NCBI GenBank assembly: GCA_035578905.1
Contig: JAQJVL010001213.1
Span: forward strand, 1-64,000
Reading direction: 5' to 3'
Origin: Stictocephala bisonia
Taxonomy: Eukaryota > Arthropoda > Insecta > Hemiptera > Membracidae
Length of the DNA: 64,000 nt
Shown: positions 11,696 through 24,261 of the stretch, in pieces
How positions within the stretch are numbered: position 1 is the stretch's first letter
How the letters are laid out: each line of letters starts with the position of its first letter
Position numbers and translations under genes: made by a program
Notes under the pieces: generated by a model
What the model was told of the DNA's origin: nothing
What the model saw: only the letters and a program-made list of their open reading frames with translations
The model's database searches: none

Positions 11696-14600
11696 TCTAA
11701 GGAGTCATTATAGTGGGTCTACCAGGTTCATATCCTCTTATTAGTTTTAAAATTTATAAAATAAGCCATTAAATAATATGTGTGTAATATGAGTGTTTTA
11801 AGAAAAATTATCTATTCTTTTTATTATTTTAATTTAGCGTTTATTCCTTTATTTCCTATAGAAAATTAAAAATTTTTTAGTAAATCCACCCCTAGTTAAA
11901 GTGCAAACAACATTTAACAATCCCAATATATAAAATATAGTATACGTTTTTTATACTTTTTGTGACTACATTTTAAATGTTTCTGTTATTACTAATAGCA
12001 AATCTGACTATTTGGACATATAAATGAGCTAAATAGTTTTGTTATATGATCAAAACAAAAGTACCATGTGAAAATCTAATGTGATCAATCTGCCAACAAA
12101 GGCATCGGTATAGTGAATGTATTGATGAGGCCATCCATCTCCCCTCTTTCACTGATGGCCTCAGCTGATAAATAAAACATCTGCTTCATCACTACAGGAA
12201 TACATCAAGTAGCAAGCTTACAAGTAATGATGTGAAATTTATAATTAAACAAGGCAATAATATATAATTAGTGGATATTATATGTTTGGTATGCTAAGCT
12301 TTAGATGTAATAAGTTTAAATTATCAGATTGTGATTCTTCCTATAGTTTTTTAAGGAAGTGTTATGCTTTTATTTTATAAATACGACTTTCAAACTAATA
12401 TTTAAGTTTTCATTGATAAGGAAGTTATTATTGAGTATTCAATATACTACACAAAAGTATGCCGAAGTTGCATAAATAATTTTAAAAGGTATTATTTACT
12501 TTTAATACTAAAGTAATATCCAAACAAACCATATGATCAAATATTATTATGAAAAAACATTATAAACACAAACATAGATATTTCGTATAAAGCCTCACCG
12601 TGAATGGTTTTTTGCAGGTGCTCGTTAAAGGTCCCCTATATTCATATATCCACTATATATGATCGAATATTCCCCAAAGAAATTCGGTTCTCTAAAACAT
12701 TACAAACGTAAAAAAAACTGTAGTAAATTATTCATTAAACATTTAGCGAAAATTTTTTTTACTACTGTCAGTACTAAAACTCCCCTAAATGTCATATTTA
12801 CCGATGATTTAAGCTTTGTAAGATGTTTGAAATTCAGATTTCCTAAATCTACTAGGAAGTTTTTGAAATTTTAGTTACTTATTAAGTTAAAAATTTAAAC
12901 TTTTGTTTGGTTTGTTAAATCATGGGAGTTGTTGTTTAAACATTTATTCATTAACACTCTAAAGAGCATAACTATTTAAAAACTAATTCAACGACGGATA
13001 AATGTTTATTTTATATGTAAAATAATTTTTTTAATGTTTTGTTGATTTCTAAAATTAGTCAAAGTGGCTTCGAAATTTATTTTTTTATATTCTTACATGT
13101 TTGGATTAATAAAAGTGCCAGTCTTCACAGATATGAGAAAATATGATTCAACTTTTAATGTGTAAGTATATCGGATATTACAAATACATATCAGTAGTAT
13201 TCGATAATAAATCAAATAAATAAACAGTGTTTACCTTTTTATGTAATAATGTGTTAAAAATAAAAAACGAGACTAATCTACCTTATTATTATAACCGTAA
13301 ATTCAATTTTAAAGCAGTTAATTTGTGATTTGATTTGTATTTTCATACAAAATAACCACCTGAGCCACGAGAGATACATGGAGACTTGTGTTAATAAATA
13401 ATGAACCTGAATGGAGCCCGTTGTTGATCCCTCTGGCCGGAAATGGGATATGGTCAAAGTATATTTCATTCATTTGCTGCCTAACTGTATCTACATTTCT
13501 GAATATATATGAACGAAATCCAATTATTTCATAGCATAAAATAATTTTGCTATGGAGTGCATATTTATTTATTTTATAAGTAAATAAATATAAAAATAAA
13601 TAAGAAAATATAATATTTATTTATTTTATAACTTCACCATTAATTTCAGAAAATGATAATATATTAAAGACATAGATAAGTATAATGTTTTAAATATATA
13701 ACGAATGCAATCTTTATTTATGTACAAAATACTTACAAATTATTAAAAAATCTCCAACAAGAGTAAAATATAATATTGATTTTCATAGAAAAAAACAAAT
13801 CAATATTTATATATATGTATAGATAAATTATAAAGTAACTATTCCCCAGTATATGAGTTTAAACAGAAATTATATATACCACTTTGGCCTGTTAGATGCA
13901 TATTTTGTGAGAACGTTTTCCTAATATTAAAACTGGTATTAAAGTTAAGCTTTTTTCCCCTTTCTGCCACTTTTTCTGGTTCAGAAATAATTCTTATTAA
14001 TCCATCCCAAACTGAGAGTAAGAGAACATTTACTGTCTTGCCTTCCAAAACTTAAATAAGTGTTTATTTTTAAAAAATCTTCACAATATTCGTTGCAGCT
14101 TACTGAATAGAAAACAAAATTATATGTTTAATGTTAATCTAAAATGTAAAAATGCGTATAATCCTGTTTTAGTTCACCTAATTCCAATTAATTGTTGCAC
14201 AATTGCCTTCTCGTTTATGGTTTTTAGTTAATTTTTGGGAGTAAGTGAAGATTAGAAGTTTTAGAGTCTTTAAAAATCCTAGTTTAATTGTTTATCAATT
14301 TACTAAAAGACTTGATTTTTCAACTATTAAAACTAAGTAATCATTTAATAATTTAATTACTACCCTATAGCACAACATATTTAGATGTAACCGAAAGATG
14401 TTTTAAGGTGACGTGATGTGACAGGAGATACATTTGAATTGTTGCATTCTACCAGAAATCATTGCAAATCTTATCTAATTATCCCCGCCTTCTCCCTCTC
14501 TCTAGTTTCAAACCAAGTGTATGGCAATATTTTGTTACTTTAAGTAAAAAATCATCCGATTGGACGATAATCTTAAAGGATAGATTAGGTAGTATAAATA

Positions 14601-15600
14601 GAACTATTGAGTTTGTTCTGAGAATATTGATTGCATATGAGGAAGTAATGTGCGTCAGGTAATTAAAGATGTGACTGTATTACGTTTTTAGGGATCTTCG
14701 AGCTGTTTAACCAGCTTCGTGGGACGAACAAAAGTGTGTTATCTCAGTTTATTGATCACAATTTCATAAAAACAAAACCTAAGAAATATGTTATGAAGAA
14801 ATTATATTTCATGTTTATATTTTCTATTTCAGTTAGGCTACATGTAATAGAAATATTGAGTTCATCGAGCTTACAGCTGAATAAGTTATTTTCGTGTGGT
14901 AGCTGCCATAAATATAATCATATATAATGCCATCAGATATAATCAGTGAGACAAGTCTTAAATGGCTTGATGGACTGGATTAAGATTTGTGACAAGAGAT
15001 CATACGTTACTTATTTATTTATTTATAATTTTTATTATAGTGTAATGAATTTTCAAATTTTTTTCCAGCTATAAAACTCAGTTGTTACATAATTGTAAAT
15101 TAAAACAAACAAAAAAATTGGTAGCTGACAAAAACCCATTCGATATATATAGTTAATTCCATATACATCTCACTAAAGATTGTACACAAAATATTACAGA
15201 TTATTTTAAAGTTAATTGTTTATTATAAAGTTGTAAAGGTTTAAAGTTTATAATGAGATAAACTTAAAGTTTATCTGAAATACACTTATCAATCATATTT
15301 AAGGAGTTCACTGAGTAATAATTACAAAATTATGAAATACTTATAAAAAGAGGAAAAGTCATTTGAGGGAGGGAACGAGCAAAATGTTTTCTGGAAGCTT
15401 TATATGACCTACTTTATGATACTATTTTATACATAAATATTTTTAATACATTCTAAAATACATATTTTTTCACATTACTTATGAAAATATATAAACAGGC
15501 AAATGACACAAACGTAACTAAAAAATTCGATGAAGGCGATCAAAATATTGCTAAATCTTTACATAAGTATTGTTAAAATCACAAATTACTAATACGTGAA
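11696..15600. other. Long AT-rich stretch, no gene recognised
   Basis: Several chance open frames of 63-71 codons show no domains. A perfect 10-bp inverted repeat (TGAGGCCATC / GATGGCCTCA, 18-nt loop) lies at 12126-12163. Nothing else supportable was seen. Confidence 0.5.
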
Positions 15601-16043
15601 GTCACGTAGCTTTAGCTTGGTAGTTGAGTCACGCAGTCCATGTGCAACTACCCTGAGTGCAATGCAACTACGGCACGTACGGCAATGACTATGGGTGAAA
15701 AGGTGTGCAATGGCTAGCAGCAATTACCATTCTGTATCTATACTGTTCTGCAGGGGTGAAATTATATGTGGCTTACACTGGAATATATTATAATCTCAGA
15801 AATTCGTTTTAGTTACTGTACTTTCTAACTCATATTTTTAATGATAATTTGCCCGTAACATATGCTAATAGTTAAAAAGGCTATAGCTAAGTGATATTAT
15901 CCTTGTATGTACTGGGATTGTGGTTTCATTATTTAGGTAATATTCAGAAAAATGGAAAGAAATAATGATATAAAACAGATTGTCCTTCAACCAAAAAATT
16001 ACAGTATAGTAAAATTAATTACTTTCAAACCAATTTCTTACAT
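15601..16043. other. Spacer with a small hairpin
   Basis: GGTAGTTG (15619-15626) and CAACTACC (15645-15652) form a perfect 8-bp inverted repeat in a less AT-rich 160-bp segment. No gene recognised. Confidence 0.4.
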
Positions 16044-16490
16044 TCCTACATATGAAACGCCGACACAACATTGTTGGTATTTTAAGGCGAATATGAATGG
16101 TTATATGAGTGTAGGATGAGTGTGTATGAGTGTAGTGTGGTTACTAGCTGAGTTCAACTGTTCCTCAGAAAGGGCAATTTATTAATAGCCCAACAGCCAG
16201 GGCAACTAAGGGACCTACAGCTTTACGTGGAATCCGAACCACGTAGTGCTGGTCTGATTTTTAGCTAATTGACAAGCCTGATACTCAGTTATTTCCCCCG
16301 CACAACATCCACACAATGATTACCACCCAACATGAACACCCCAGACTTCTCTAGTAGTGTCCACGCCTACAACCATCAAGTGTATAGCAACCATCAAGCG
16401 GACGCCATGTCGGTATTAAGAGGACCGAGCATCCAACCCATCGCCTACAATCTCCCAAACACTTTGTCCCCAAGTAGCTGGGTTACAGCA
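16044..16490 (-). mobile_element. SINE-like element family S2, copy 2
   Basis: Reverse-oriented counterpart of 11273-11695. On the minus strand it starts near CCCAGCTACTTGGGGACAAA (about 16487) and contains the best-preserved B box of the family, GGTTCGGATTCC inside GTGG/CCAC. It ends near TGTGTCGGCGTTTCATATG (about 16045). Relative to copy 1 it has a short direct duplication, TTGATGGTTG repeated at about 16368-16400. A 96-codon frame across it is not regarded as a gene. Confidence 0.85.
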
Positions 16491-17683
16491 ATGTGCCAAC
16501 AGTGCCGACTATTTAAGAGTAAATATAAAGTAATGTTTTTTATTACACAAATAATTATAATACCCAAAACTGAAACATCGCTGTGCATGTGTTTAAAGCA
16601 TGTTTTAGAAAATATCATCTAATGTGCTGTATATTATCAAGTGAGATTTAATTAAAATATCTTTATAAATTTATTGTATTCCCCTAACAAAACACCAAAG
16701 TTTGCCAATGTCTACAATACCTTAGACAAAAATGATAAAAAAATTCAATGTGCTCGATGTAAGAGACTACATATCGATAAAAATTACAAATATAACATCT
16801 ATTTTATATACGATATTTAATTTGTTATTTATTTAGGAGAATGGTGTTTAACTCTCATTAATTCTAACTACATTTACTCGTATTTTGTTTAAATTATGAT
16901 ATATTCATACTATTTACTATGTCTTAAATATATAGTTTATCTTACTTACGTGTTATTTATGTGGACGTTGTATAATGTCAGATTAAAACCTATCCACTCA
17001 CCGACAGAAGTGAGATCCACACAATGTAGTATTGACCCTGCTTCCCTCACTTCCATACACTTATAGTGTATTTCACCAACTTAGCAGGAGTATTCTCCGG
17101 GATCACAACATGTATGCTGTTGTTGAGAGAGTAGTGTTATTTCAATTGAACAATTAACTTGAATAGTTACTAGTTTGTAAATTGGACTAGTTTCTAATTT
17201 ATAAGTAAATAACCGTTTGTTACAGCATGCATATGTTTATTTATAATCTTACTAAAAATCGACGATTTCTGTAGTGTGATGAATCCGTATTACGAGTACA
17301 TAACAGTGTGCACTAAATGTTTTAACTCAGTCAATCAGGCTTGATAGCTCATAAGTTTGATCTTACTTAAAATATTTATTAAAAGCTTTTTATTTTTAGT
17401 TATAATTATTATACTATTTTCAGGTAACATTAAAACAGTTAGTAAAATATATCTTATTGTTAAACATTGATTAATGTGAATTAAAAAATAAAATAGAATG
17501 TTATATTTCAGTTACGTTAGTAGCTATTGCAAATAATGAATGCTGGGTGGCCATATTATAAATTTAACTTATTGTATATATCATTTACGAGAAATAATTT
17601 TGTTTACATATCTTGAACTGGTCTGATGAACTGAATATGCCCTCGAGTTTAGGAACTCATTAGAACTCTATATATGACATATA
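16491..17683. other. AT-rich stretch with an M36 remnant
   Basis: Around 17026-17075 a decayed M36-type unit (TAGTATTGACCCTG ... CCATACACTTATAGTG) is visible. Otherwise nothing recognised. Confidence 0.5.
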
Positions 17684-18417
17684 CAGGGTTGGGCAAAAGG
17701 CTGGAATTTATTTATTAATTTCAAAATCATTGAAAGAAATGTAATGAAACTTTGCAGTTATATACATGTCCCTCTATCAAACATTTAGACGTATTTTAAT
17801 TGTTTTTTGCATATCCAGGGGATGGCTCATGAAGGAAGTCTTAAACATTTTAAATGTAAGTCTACCTAGAGTTATACCTCCTTTTAAAGGTATTTATTTC
17901 TAAAACACAACGGTGCAAACCTGAGGTCAAAAGAATGACCCAGTCAGAAAATACAGCCACTCAAAAAGTTAATATCGGAGTCGAGCAAAAGTCTAGAATG
18001 TATTTATTAATTTTAAAACTATTAAGAGAAAAGTAATGAAACTTTGTAGTAATGTACATGTCCCTATACCATACATATAGACATATTTTACTTGTTTTTT
18101 TTTTTTCATATCCTGGGGATGGCCCATGAAGTTAGACTTAACAATTTTAAAAGTAAGCCTACCTCGAGTTATACCTCATTTTATAGGTATCTGTTTGTAA
18201 AACACAAGAGTGTAAACCTGAGGTCAAAAGAATGACCCAGTCAGAAAATATAGCTTCTTAAAGAATTTAATTTCATTTAAGTAACACTGCTTAAGACAAA
18301 CTGTAAAATATCTATAAATATTTGGTATAGGTACATGTACATAACTGCAAAGTTTTATTAATTTCTTTCAATAGTTTTTAAATTAATAAATATATTCCAG
18401 ACTTTTTCCCAAAACTG
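17684..18417. mobile_element. TA-flanked TIR element (Tc1/mariner-type, non-autonomous) with internal duplication
   Basis: The left end CAGGGTTGGGCAAAAGGCTGG and the right end, read in reverse as CAGTTTTGGGAAAAAGTCTGG, are related terminal inverted repeats. Similarity continues inward for about 75 bp (TTTATTAATTT, TGAAAGAAAT, AAACTTTGCAG). Both ends are followed by TA, as expected for Tc1/mariner-type target duplication. Inside, the left terminal block is directly duplicated with a 292-bp period (GGGCAAAAG at 17691, GAGCAAAAG at 17983). No transposase frame is present. Confidence 0.7.
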
Positions 18418-19324
18418 TATGTTTGATTCATATATAATTGATGCATATACGTTTGATATTCTTTTTACACATTTGTTACGAAAGAACAGTATACATGTCT
18501 AGGAAGTTTATTTCAAAAATAAATAATTAAAAACTATACATGCGTAAAATGTATGATCAAAACACTATTCTATATTTAAACTTACTTTAATTACTCTTAC
18601 GACTAAGTAAAAGTAAACAACGAATGTCACACAAGTAAATGTTAATATTTATGACGGAGAAGTGCCTCTTGGACATAACGGCAGATGTAGTCACGTAGAA
18701 ACTGTAACCAATAACGAAGACATTCCGGTGAGGACGTTCCAACTTGTACAGCAAATATCATTTATGCTACGTCTCTACAGGCGATTTTACAATCCTTACC
18801 TTTTTATGCAATATGCAAATTTTACCTAAATTTTCCACTGAGACCCAGTTAAACTCAATCTTTCTCCCCTTGATAATATAAAATCAATATGTAGGTAAAT
18901 AATTTAGCAAGGAAATCAAGCCATTTGTGATTATCTCTGAACTGAGCATGGTATATATGTGGTTTCCCGAAATATACAGGTTGGGCTGACTATGCATTTG
19001 CAGATTCTAAGCTAAAAATGAAGAATGTTGTTTTTTATGTATCCTTTGTGTAGCAGTTAGAAGATATTTTGTTTTTTAATAAAACAATGTATATATTTGT
19101 TATTATCTTTACGATTGTTACACAACTCAGTAAATGGGTTCATGTTAGAAAGTAGTATGTAGTAATTTTTTTTATAATGATGCTTATTATTTTCAAAATG
19201 GCGGCCACATTTTTTATTATAATAAATATCTAAAAAATAAAAAACACTAGTTTTCTAGATATTGTGTAAGACACAAAAAAGTCTTTAAACAACTTTTATC
19301 TCCATAAACTTGGTCAACTACACC
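18418..19324. other. AT-rich stretch, no gene recognised
   Basis: A less AT-rich block at about 18655-18785 has no identifiable frame or repeat. Confidence 0.5.
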
Positions 19325-19556
19325 CACTCTCCTATACACGCACAATGATATTGAAATACACGTACATTGGTTTTGACCCACGCAACCGCCCATACACGTT
19401 CAGTGGAATTGAACCACTCAACCGCCCATACTCGTACAGTGGTATTGACCCACGCAACCGCCCATACACGTTCAGTGGCATTGAACCACCCAACCGCCCA
19501 TACTCGTACAGTGGCATTGAACCACCCAACCGCCCATACTCGTACAGTGGTATTTA
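19325..19556. repeat. M36 minisatellite, about 6 units
   Basis: CCGCCCATACACGTTCAGTG and CCGCCCATACTCGTACAGTG units alternate imperfectly with a 36-bp period. It is a private subfamily carrying GAACCACCCAACCGCC instead of CACCCACCC. Confidence 0.9.
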
Positions 19557-19666
19557 TAAAAATATATTAAGAAATAACAATTTTATAAACTGACCTTAAT
19601 TCACATGTAAACTAAATGGCTACTAATTTGTCAGTATTAAGTTGAAATACTTAACTTCAAACTAAC

Positions 19667-19711
19667 AAGAACATAACTGTTTTATTATAAGTTATGTTCT
19701 TATAATAAAAC
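19667..19711. repeat. Two overlapping perfect inverted repeats
   Basis: AAGAACATAAC (19667-19677) pairs perfectly with GTTATGTTCTT (19691-19701). GTTTTATTATAAG (19679-19691) pairs perfectly with CTTATAATAAAAC (19699-19711). The arms interlock, so the two hairpins are mutually exclusive in a single strand. Confidence 0.85.
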
Positions 19712-21840
19712 ACACTTCCTGAAAACTAAAAATCTTTTTAACGATTTTAGCGTGATGTTTTAAAATTAATAATGTGCAAAATTATTGAAAATCACATACG
19801 ATAAGAAACATATATTCATATTCAAATTAACATCTGTTGACGGATGAATAAATAAAGTACTAAATAAATAATACATATTGATACGTAAAGTATAAGTAAA
19901 TATAGAATGAGCAATAGACAAGGCATATGTTGCAAATTACAAATAAGTTTAAAAAAGATAAAAATAACAACCCAATAATTTTATACCTTCCAATATTCAT
20001 ATTTAGGGTCCTAAGTCTTTTTTATGTAATGCCTAAAAGGAACATGCACATAAACTGTTTTATCAAGAAAAAAGCATGCATTTAAAAATTCTATAGTAAT
20101 TTTATTTTATAAACTCTTAACATTCGAAACTATTTAATAAGCATAAAATATTCGAAGCATATGTTTTATAAACTTAAAATTTCTATATCTTTTTAAAACT
20201 TATTTGGACAACAAGTTGTTGTATATTGCTACAAAATATATATAAATCGTAAAGTAATATAAACATTTAATGTAAACAAGCCAACTGTTGGAAATGTCAG
20301 ATAAAGTAGTGTTTATACTAGCCATGGATAACTCTGGACGTTCAATGAAATTAAACACTGCTCTAAATTTTGTTTACGCTTTGATTGCTTTGCACTAACC
20401 GAAAATAAACTGCTGTAATACACTGTTTACATTTTGACCCAAAACCTACATAACCTCTTAACCCAACAACTCTGTACTAACAAAATAACTACACTTGTAT
20501 GTTATTATTACCAGTTTTATATAAATTTATGGAAAACTGTTGCCATGTCGAAAGAACATTATTAATTTATTAAATTAGATTTATCTTCTTGGAAAATCTG
20601 CAACTAAACCTTATCGTAATATTTTTCTTTTGTGGGTAGATGATATTTTCTTTGATTTCCGTAATTAATTTATCATTTTAGTCTTAGAGTTAGACAATAG
20701 AGTATAAATTACACTGTGTTAAAAAACATATATAATTAACTCCTTCTCTATGTTAATATGGAATGTTTATAAAGTTTTAATAAATTTTTTTTCTCCATCA
20801 AGTACACACGGTCTCATTTGTATAACTGATAAAATCGATTTACTTTTTATTAACAAACCATATATACACCCAGTCAATTACTGTAGTTGAATTTTTTACG
20901 GAAAAAGATTCGATCCTCATATGGAAAAAAAGGTTGGTTATTTTTACTTGTAAAAGGCCAAAGAAAGGGATTGGGTTGGGAAGTATTTTGATTTAATTTA
21001 ATTTGAGGTTTTTACCTAATAAGGAATGCTCTCAATGTTTTCATTTTTCAATCATTGATGCTAAAAGTACAATTGAAAATCAAAACTGCATTGGATATAT
21101 AGAAATAATATATAACTAAGACAACCATGAAAAATATTGATGTTCTCAACTAAACAAGGAGTGCATTCAGCTTTCTTCAAATAAATGATTACTATTTTCT
21201 TGTCATTATCGTATATCAACAATGCCTTCCACCCACTTATCAAATATTTGAGTTTAAAAAGTATTAAATTCAGTTTAATGTAGTCATATAACACTTATTA
21301 TGCTTAGTTAAATGGTTATGGTGCCATTAACTACTAATGGTTGGGCAGTTACTATATACATGATGTAACAAATTTCTGCACCTTATTATGCTCAAATGTT
21401 GTTTTAGTTTAAAACTCATAATCGCATTAGTTTTAATTTTATTAAACTGTTTTACATATGTTGGGGAAGGGGGGGGAGAAAGGAAGCATGACTATTTGAT
21501 GCTTAGTTTATATTACACATTTTTGGAAATGTACCTTTGATGTATAATTCCTCAGAAGAAAGTGTTGATACGAAATTGTAACGCCAAATATAATGAATGT
21601 GATAAGATCATTGGGATATAATCGGTTGAAACTTGCGTGCCACGAAAAAGGTAAAGAAATAGAATGCAATTGAGTATTCGCTAAAATGGAAAATATTTAG
21701 AAAAATCTAAAGCTAGGTGAAGGCTTTTTAAGTTGTACATACGTGTTTGTTGATAATTATTAACATTGTATCTTAAGTAATTATATATTCTCCTAGTAAT
21801 ATATAATAATATCAGTAATACTATTTAGTACTAATAATAG
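19712..21840. other. AT-rich stretch, no gene recognised
   Basis: A short G-rich run (about 21466-21477) is the only compositional feature. The open frames present have no recognisable domain. Confidence 0.5.
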
Positions 21841-22128
21841 GACCCACCTACCCACCTTTATACAGACAGTGGTACTGACCCACCAACCCACCCCTACACA
21901 GACAGTGATACTGATCCACCTTACCACCGCTACACAGAAAGTGGTCCTAACCCACCTACCCACTCCTATACAGACAGTGGTATTCACCCACCCGCCCGCC
22001 CATACACGTACAGTGGTATTGACCCGCCCACCCACCCATACACTGACAGTGGTATTTACCCGCCCACCCACCCATACACGGACAGTGGTATTGACCCGCC
22101 CACCCACCCATACACGGACAGTAAATAA
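21841..22128. repeat. M36 minisatellite, about 8 units
   Basis: 36-bp units, from diverged (TACACAGACAGTGATACTGA) at the left to near-consensus (CCATACACGTACAGTGGTAT) at the right. The gradient suggests decay from one edge. Confidence 0.9.
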
Positions 22129-22184
22129 AGTTCCTCGTTATACGAGCGAGATACTCACCACTCTACTCGTCGGTCTCAACCACA

Positions 22185-22345
22185 CACACATAACGTACAG
22201 TGGTATTGACCCTCCCACCCACCCATACACGTACAGTGGTATGGGTGGGTGGGAAATGACTACTGTACGTGTATGGGAGGGTGGGAGGGTCAATATTAGT
22301 GTATGTGTATGAGTGGGTGGGTAAATACTACTGTACATGTCTTCT
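22185..22345. repeat. M36 units in head-to-head (inverted) arrangement
   Basis: Positions 22208-22237 and 22262-22291 form a 30-bp inverted repeat with a single mismatch around a 24-nt loop. Units to the left read CCCATACACGTACAGTGG and those to the right read ACTGTACGTGTATGGG. The array therefore changes strand here. Confidence 0.9.
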
Positions 22346-23640
22346 CCTAGAGTTAACTTTGTATATTGTGTGTTATACAGAGTGCGATTAAACGAATTAC
22401 CGTACGCGGTTTGGAGGGGGGGAACCCTTGTCTCACTCCTGTCTTCACTTTAAATGTTTTGTAGTATTCATTTTCAATTTAAACTTTAAATTTGCTATTA
22501 GTTACACTCAGCTTTTCCTAATTTATCAATTTTCATAGAATACTGAGACTCTCATTTTACCTCATTTATATTATGCTATTGGAAATGGGGCAATGGAACC
22601 ACTAGAACTTCTGTAATATGCAGACTTTAGAAATCCGCATGCTTTTTAAAATGACACCCACCTAGTCTTGCCATACTGTCTTTCGTTCGAATAAAATTTT
22701 AAGTTTAAACAAACTAACCATACCAAAATGTCTCTGGATCTCTACACTAAACCATGAAAACAAAGAGGGCACTAACTACGTTCAATATCAAAGTTATGTC
22801 AGATAAATGTATATGTATTGTTAGTTTCCTCAAAAAGGATTTGTGGCAGAAGTTTTTCTTCGCAAGAGCATTATTTGGCCGGAAACCTCATCCTTCTTCC
22901 TTAGGAGGTAAACACGATATCTCACTTTCCGAAGTGGCTAGACGTTTCTCTTCCATTAGAAGCAAGTTGGAACTCTGCCTGATCGTTTTCAAGAGTTACA
23001 TTGATAATATGATCATACAATATTAAATATTGCAAAATAAAACAAAATTTTTTTTAAATAATCTGTTCATTATAAAAAAGTAACAAGACAAGGAGAATAA
23101 ACATATCATAAGATCTAGATAGTACCTTATTACATATTTTAGAGACATCACCCTTATGTTGCTGAAAACAATCAGGTCATAAGTGACTATCGTTGAAAAG
23201 AAAACATTTTTTTACTAACAGAAGAATTTATCATAGCAAATAGGCATAAGATACCAATGATACCATAGGATACCTATAATTATAGTGATTTATTTCAGTT
23301 AGATGGTTTTAAACAAGGGGGTGGTTTGATGTAGTATAAAATTATTAATTATTCATAATTTGGTACCAATACATTTCAGCTTTACAATGCCAAGTGAATA
23401 AAACACCAATACTATTAATATTGAAATATTGTATATTCATGATTCATGAAGAATTACTTCCTCGGAGTATATTTCTAACCAAACAATCCAATAATATAAA
23501 AGTTCAATCGTGTAGCCTTCAATTGCAAAGTAGTCAATTTAAAACACTTACTTCAACTGTATTTAATGTAAATCAACTGATTTTAAATTATTAGTATAAA
23601 ATTTATGACAAATATACATTATAAATAAAATTGTAGAGCC
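22346..23640. other. AT-rich stretch with one unrecognised open frame
   Basis: A 90-codon frame at 22754-23026 (+), ending MIIQY, contains a moderately coding-like block (GRKPHPSSLGGKHDISLSEV). I recognise no family, promoter or splice context and would not call it a gene. The rest shows nothing supportable. Confidence 0.4.
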
Positions 23641-23975
23641 TAGTATTTGGTAGAGCCTGTTATCAGGAAAGTGGTCTAAGGTGTCAAGACTTTGAGCCTG
23701 AGATAGCACAGGTTCTAATGTTGGCCTTGGCATAGGAATTGTCTGGAGTTGGTCTGTGCAGCAGTAATAGAAACATACATCAATTTAAATCCACCCCCTC
23801 ATATGCCAGGTTTTCTTTTGTTAACGGTGGACCCTACGTCACTATGCCTCAGACCATTGCTTGTACACAGTTCCACGAAAATAGTACCAATCAAAGCCGG
23901 ACTCGAACTGTCGATCCTAAATATTGTATCTGGCTTTAGTAGAACAGCTTTGCCCACTCATCCGTTTCAACGCAG
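23641..23975 (-). mobile_element. Probable tRNA-derived SINE (family S3)
   Basis: On the minus strand, GGATGAGTGGGCAAAGC (A-box/D-arm-like) is followed about 50 nt later by CAGTTCGAGTCCGGC, a good match to the pol III B box GGTTCGANTCC. A non-AT-rich body follows to about 23641. Only one copy is in the window, so its boundaries and family status are inferred. Overlapping open frames of 66 and 77 codons are incidental. Confidence 0.5.
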
Positions 23976-24261
23976 TTGGTGAATCCGTACGTTTGCGTTT
24001 GTAGACTATGATTTTATAAATTATTATCATGCGTTACGTTTTCCAGGTATCATGACTATTTGAATTTCGTATGAGTACTTTTTCAAGTGTTTAATACATG
24101 TATATAAAATGAACTTAAATATACATTGAAAAATTAATTAATTACTGAACTATTAATTGAAAATTAATTAACTATTAACTAAATATTGAAAATTAATTAA
24201 TAATTAGGGAATCAGTATCATGAGGATATAAGTGCACGATAAAAATACAGAATATCTTCTT
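23976..24261. other. AT-rich spacer
   Basis: Contains short direct repeats of TGAAAATTAATTAA at about 24127-24200. No gene recognised. Confidence 0.5.

Noticed and set aside
22754..23026. 90-codon open frame as a gene
   Set aside because: No recognisable domain, no splice or polyadenylation context, and the window has many chance frames of similar length.
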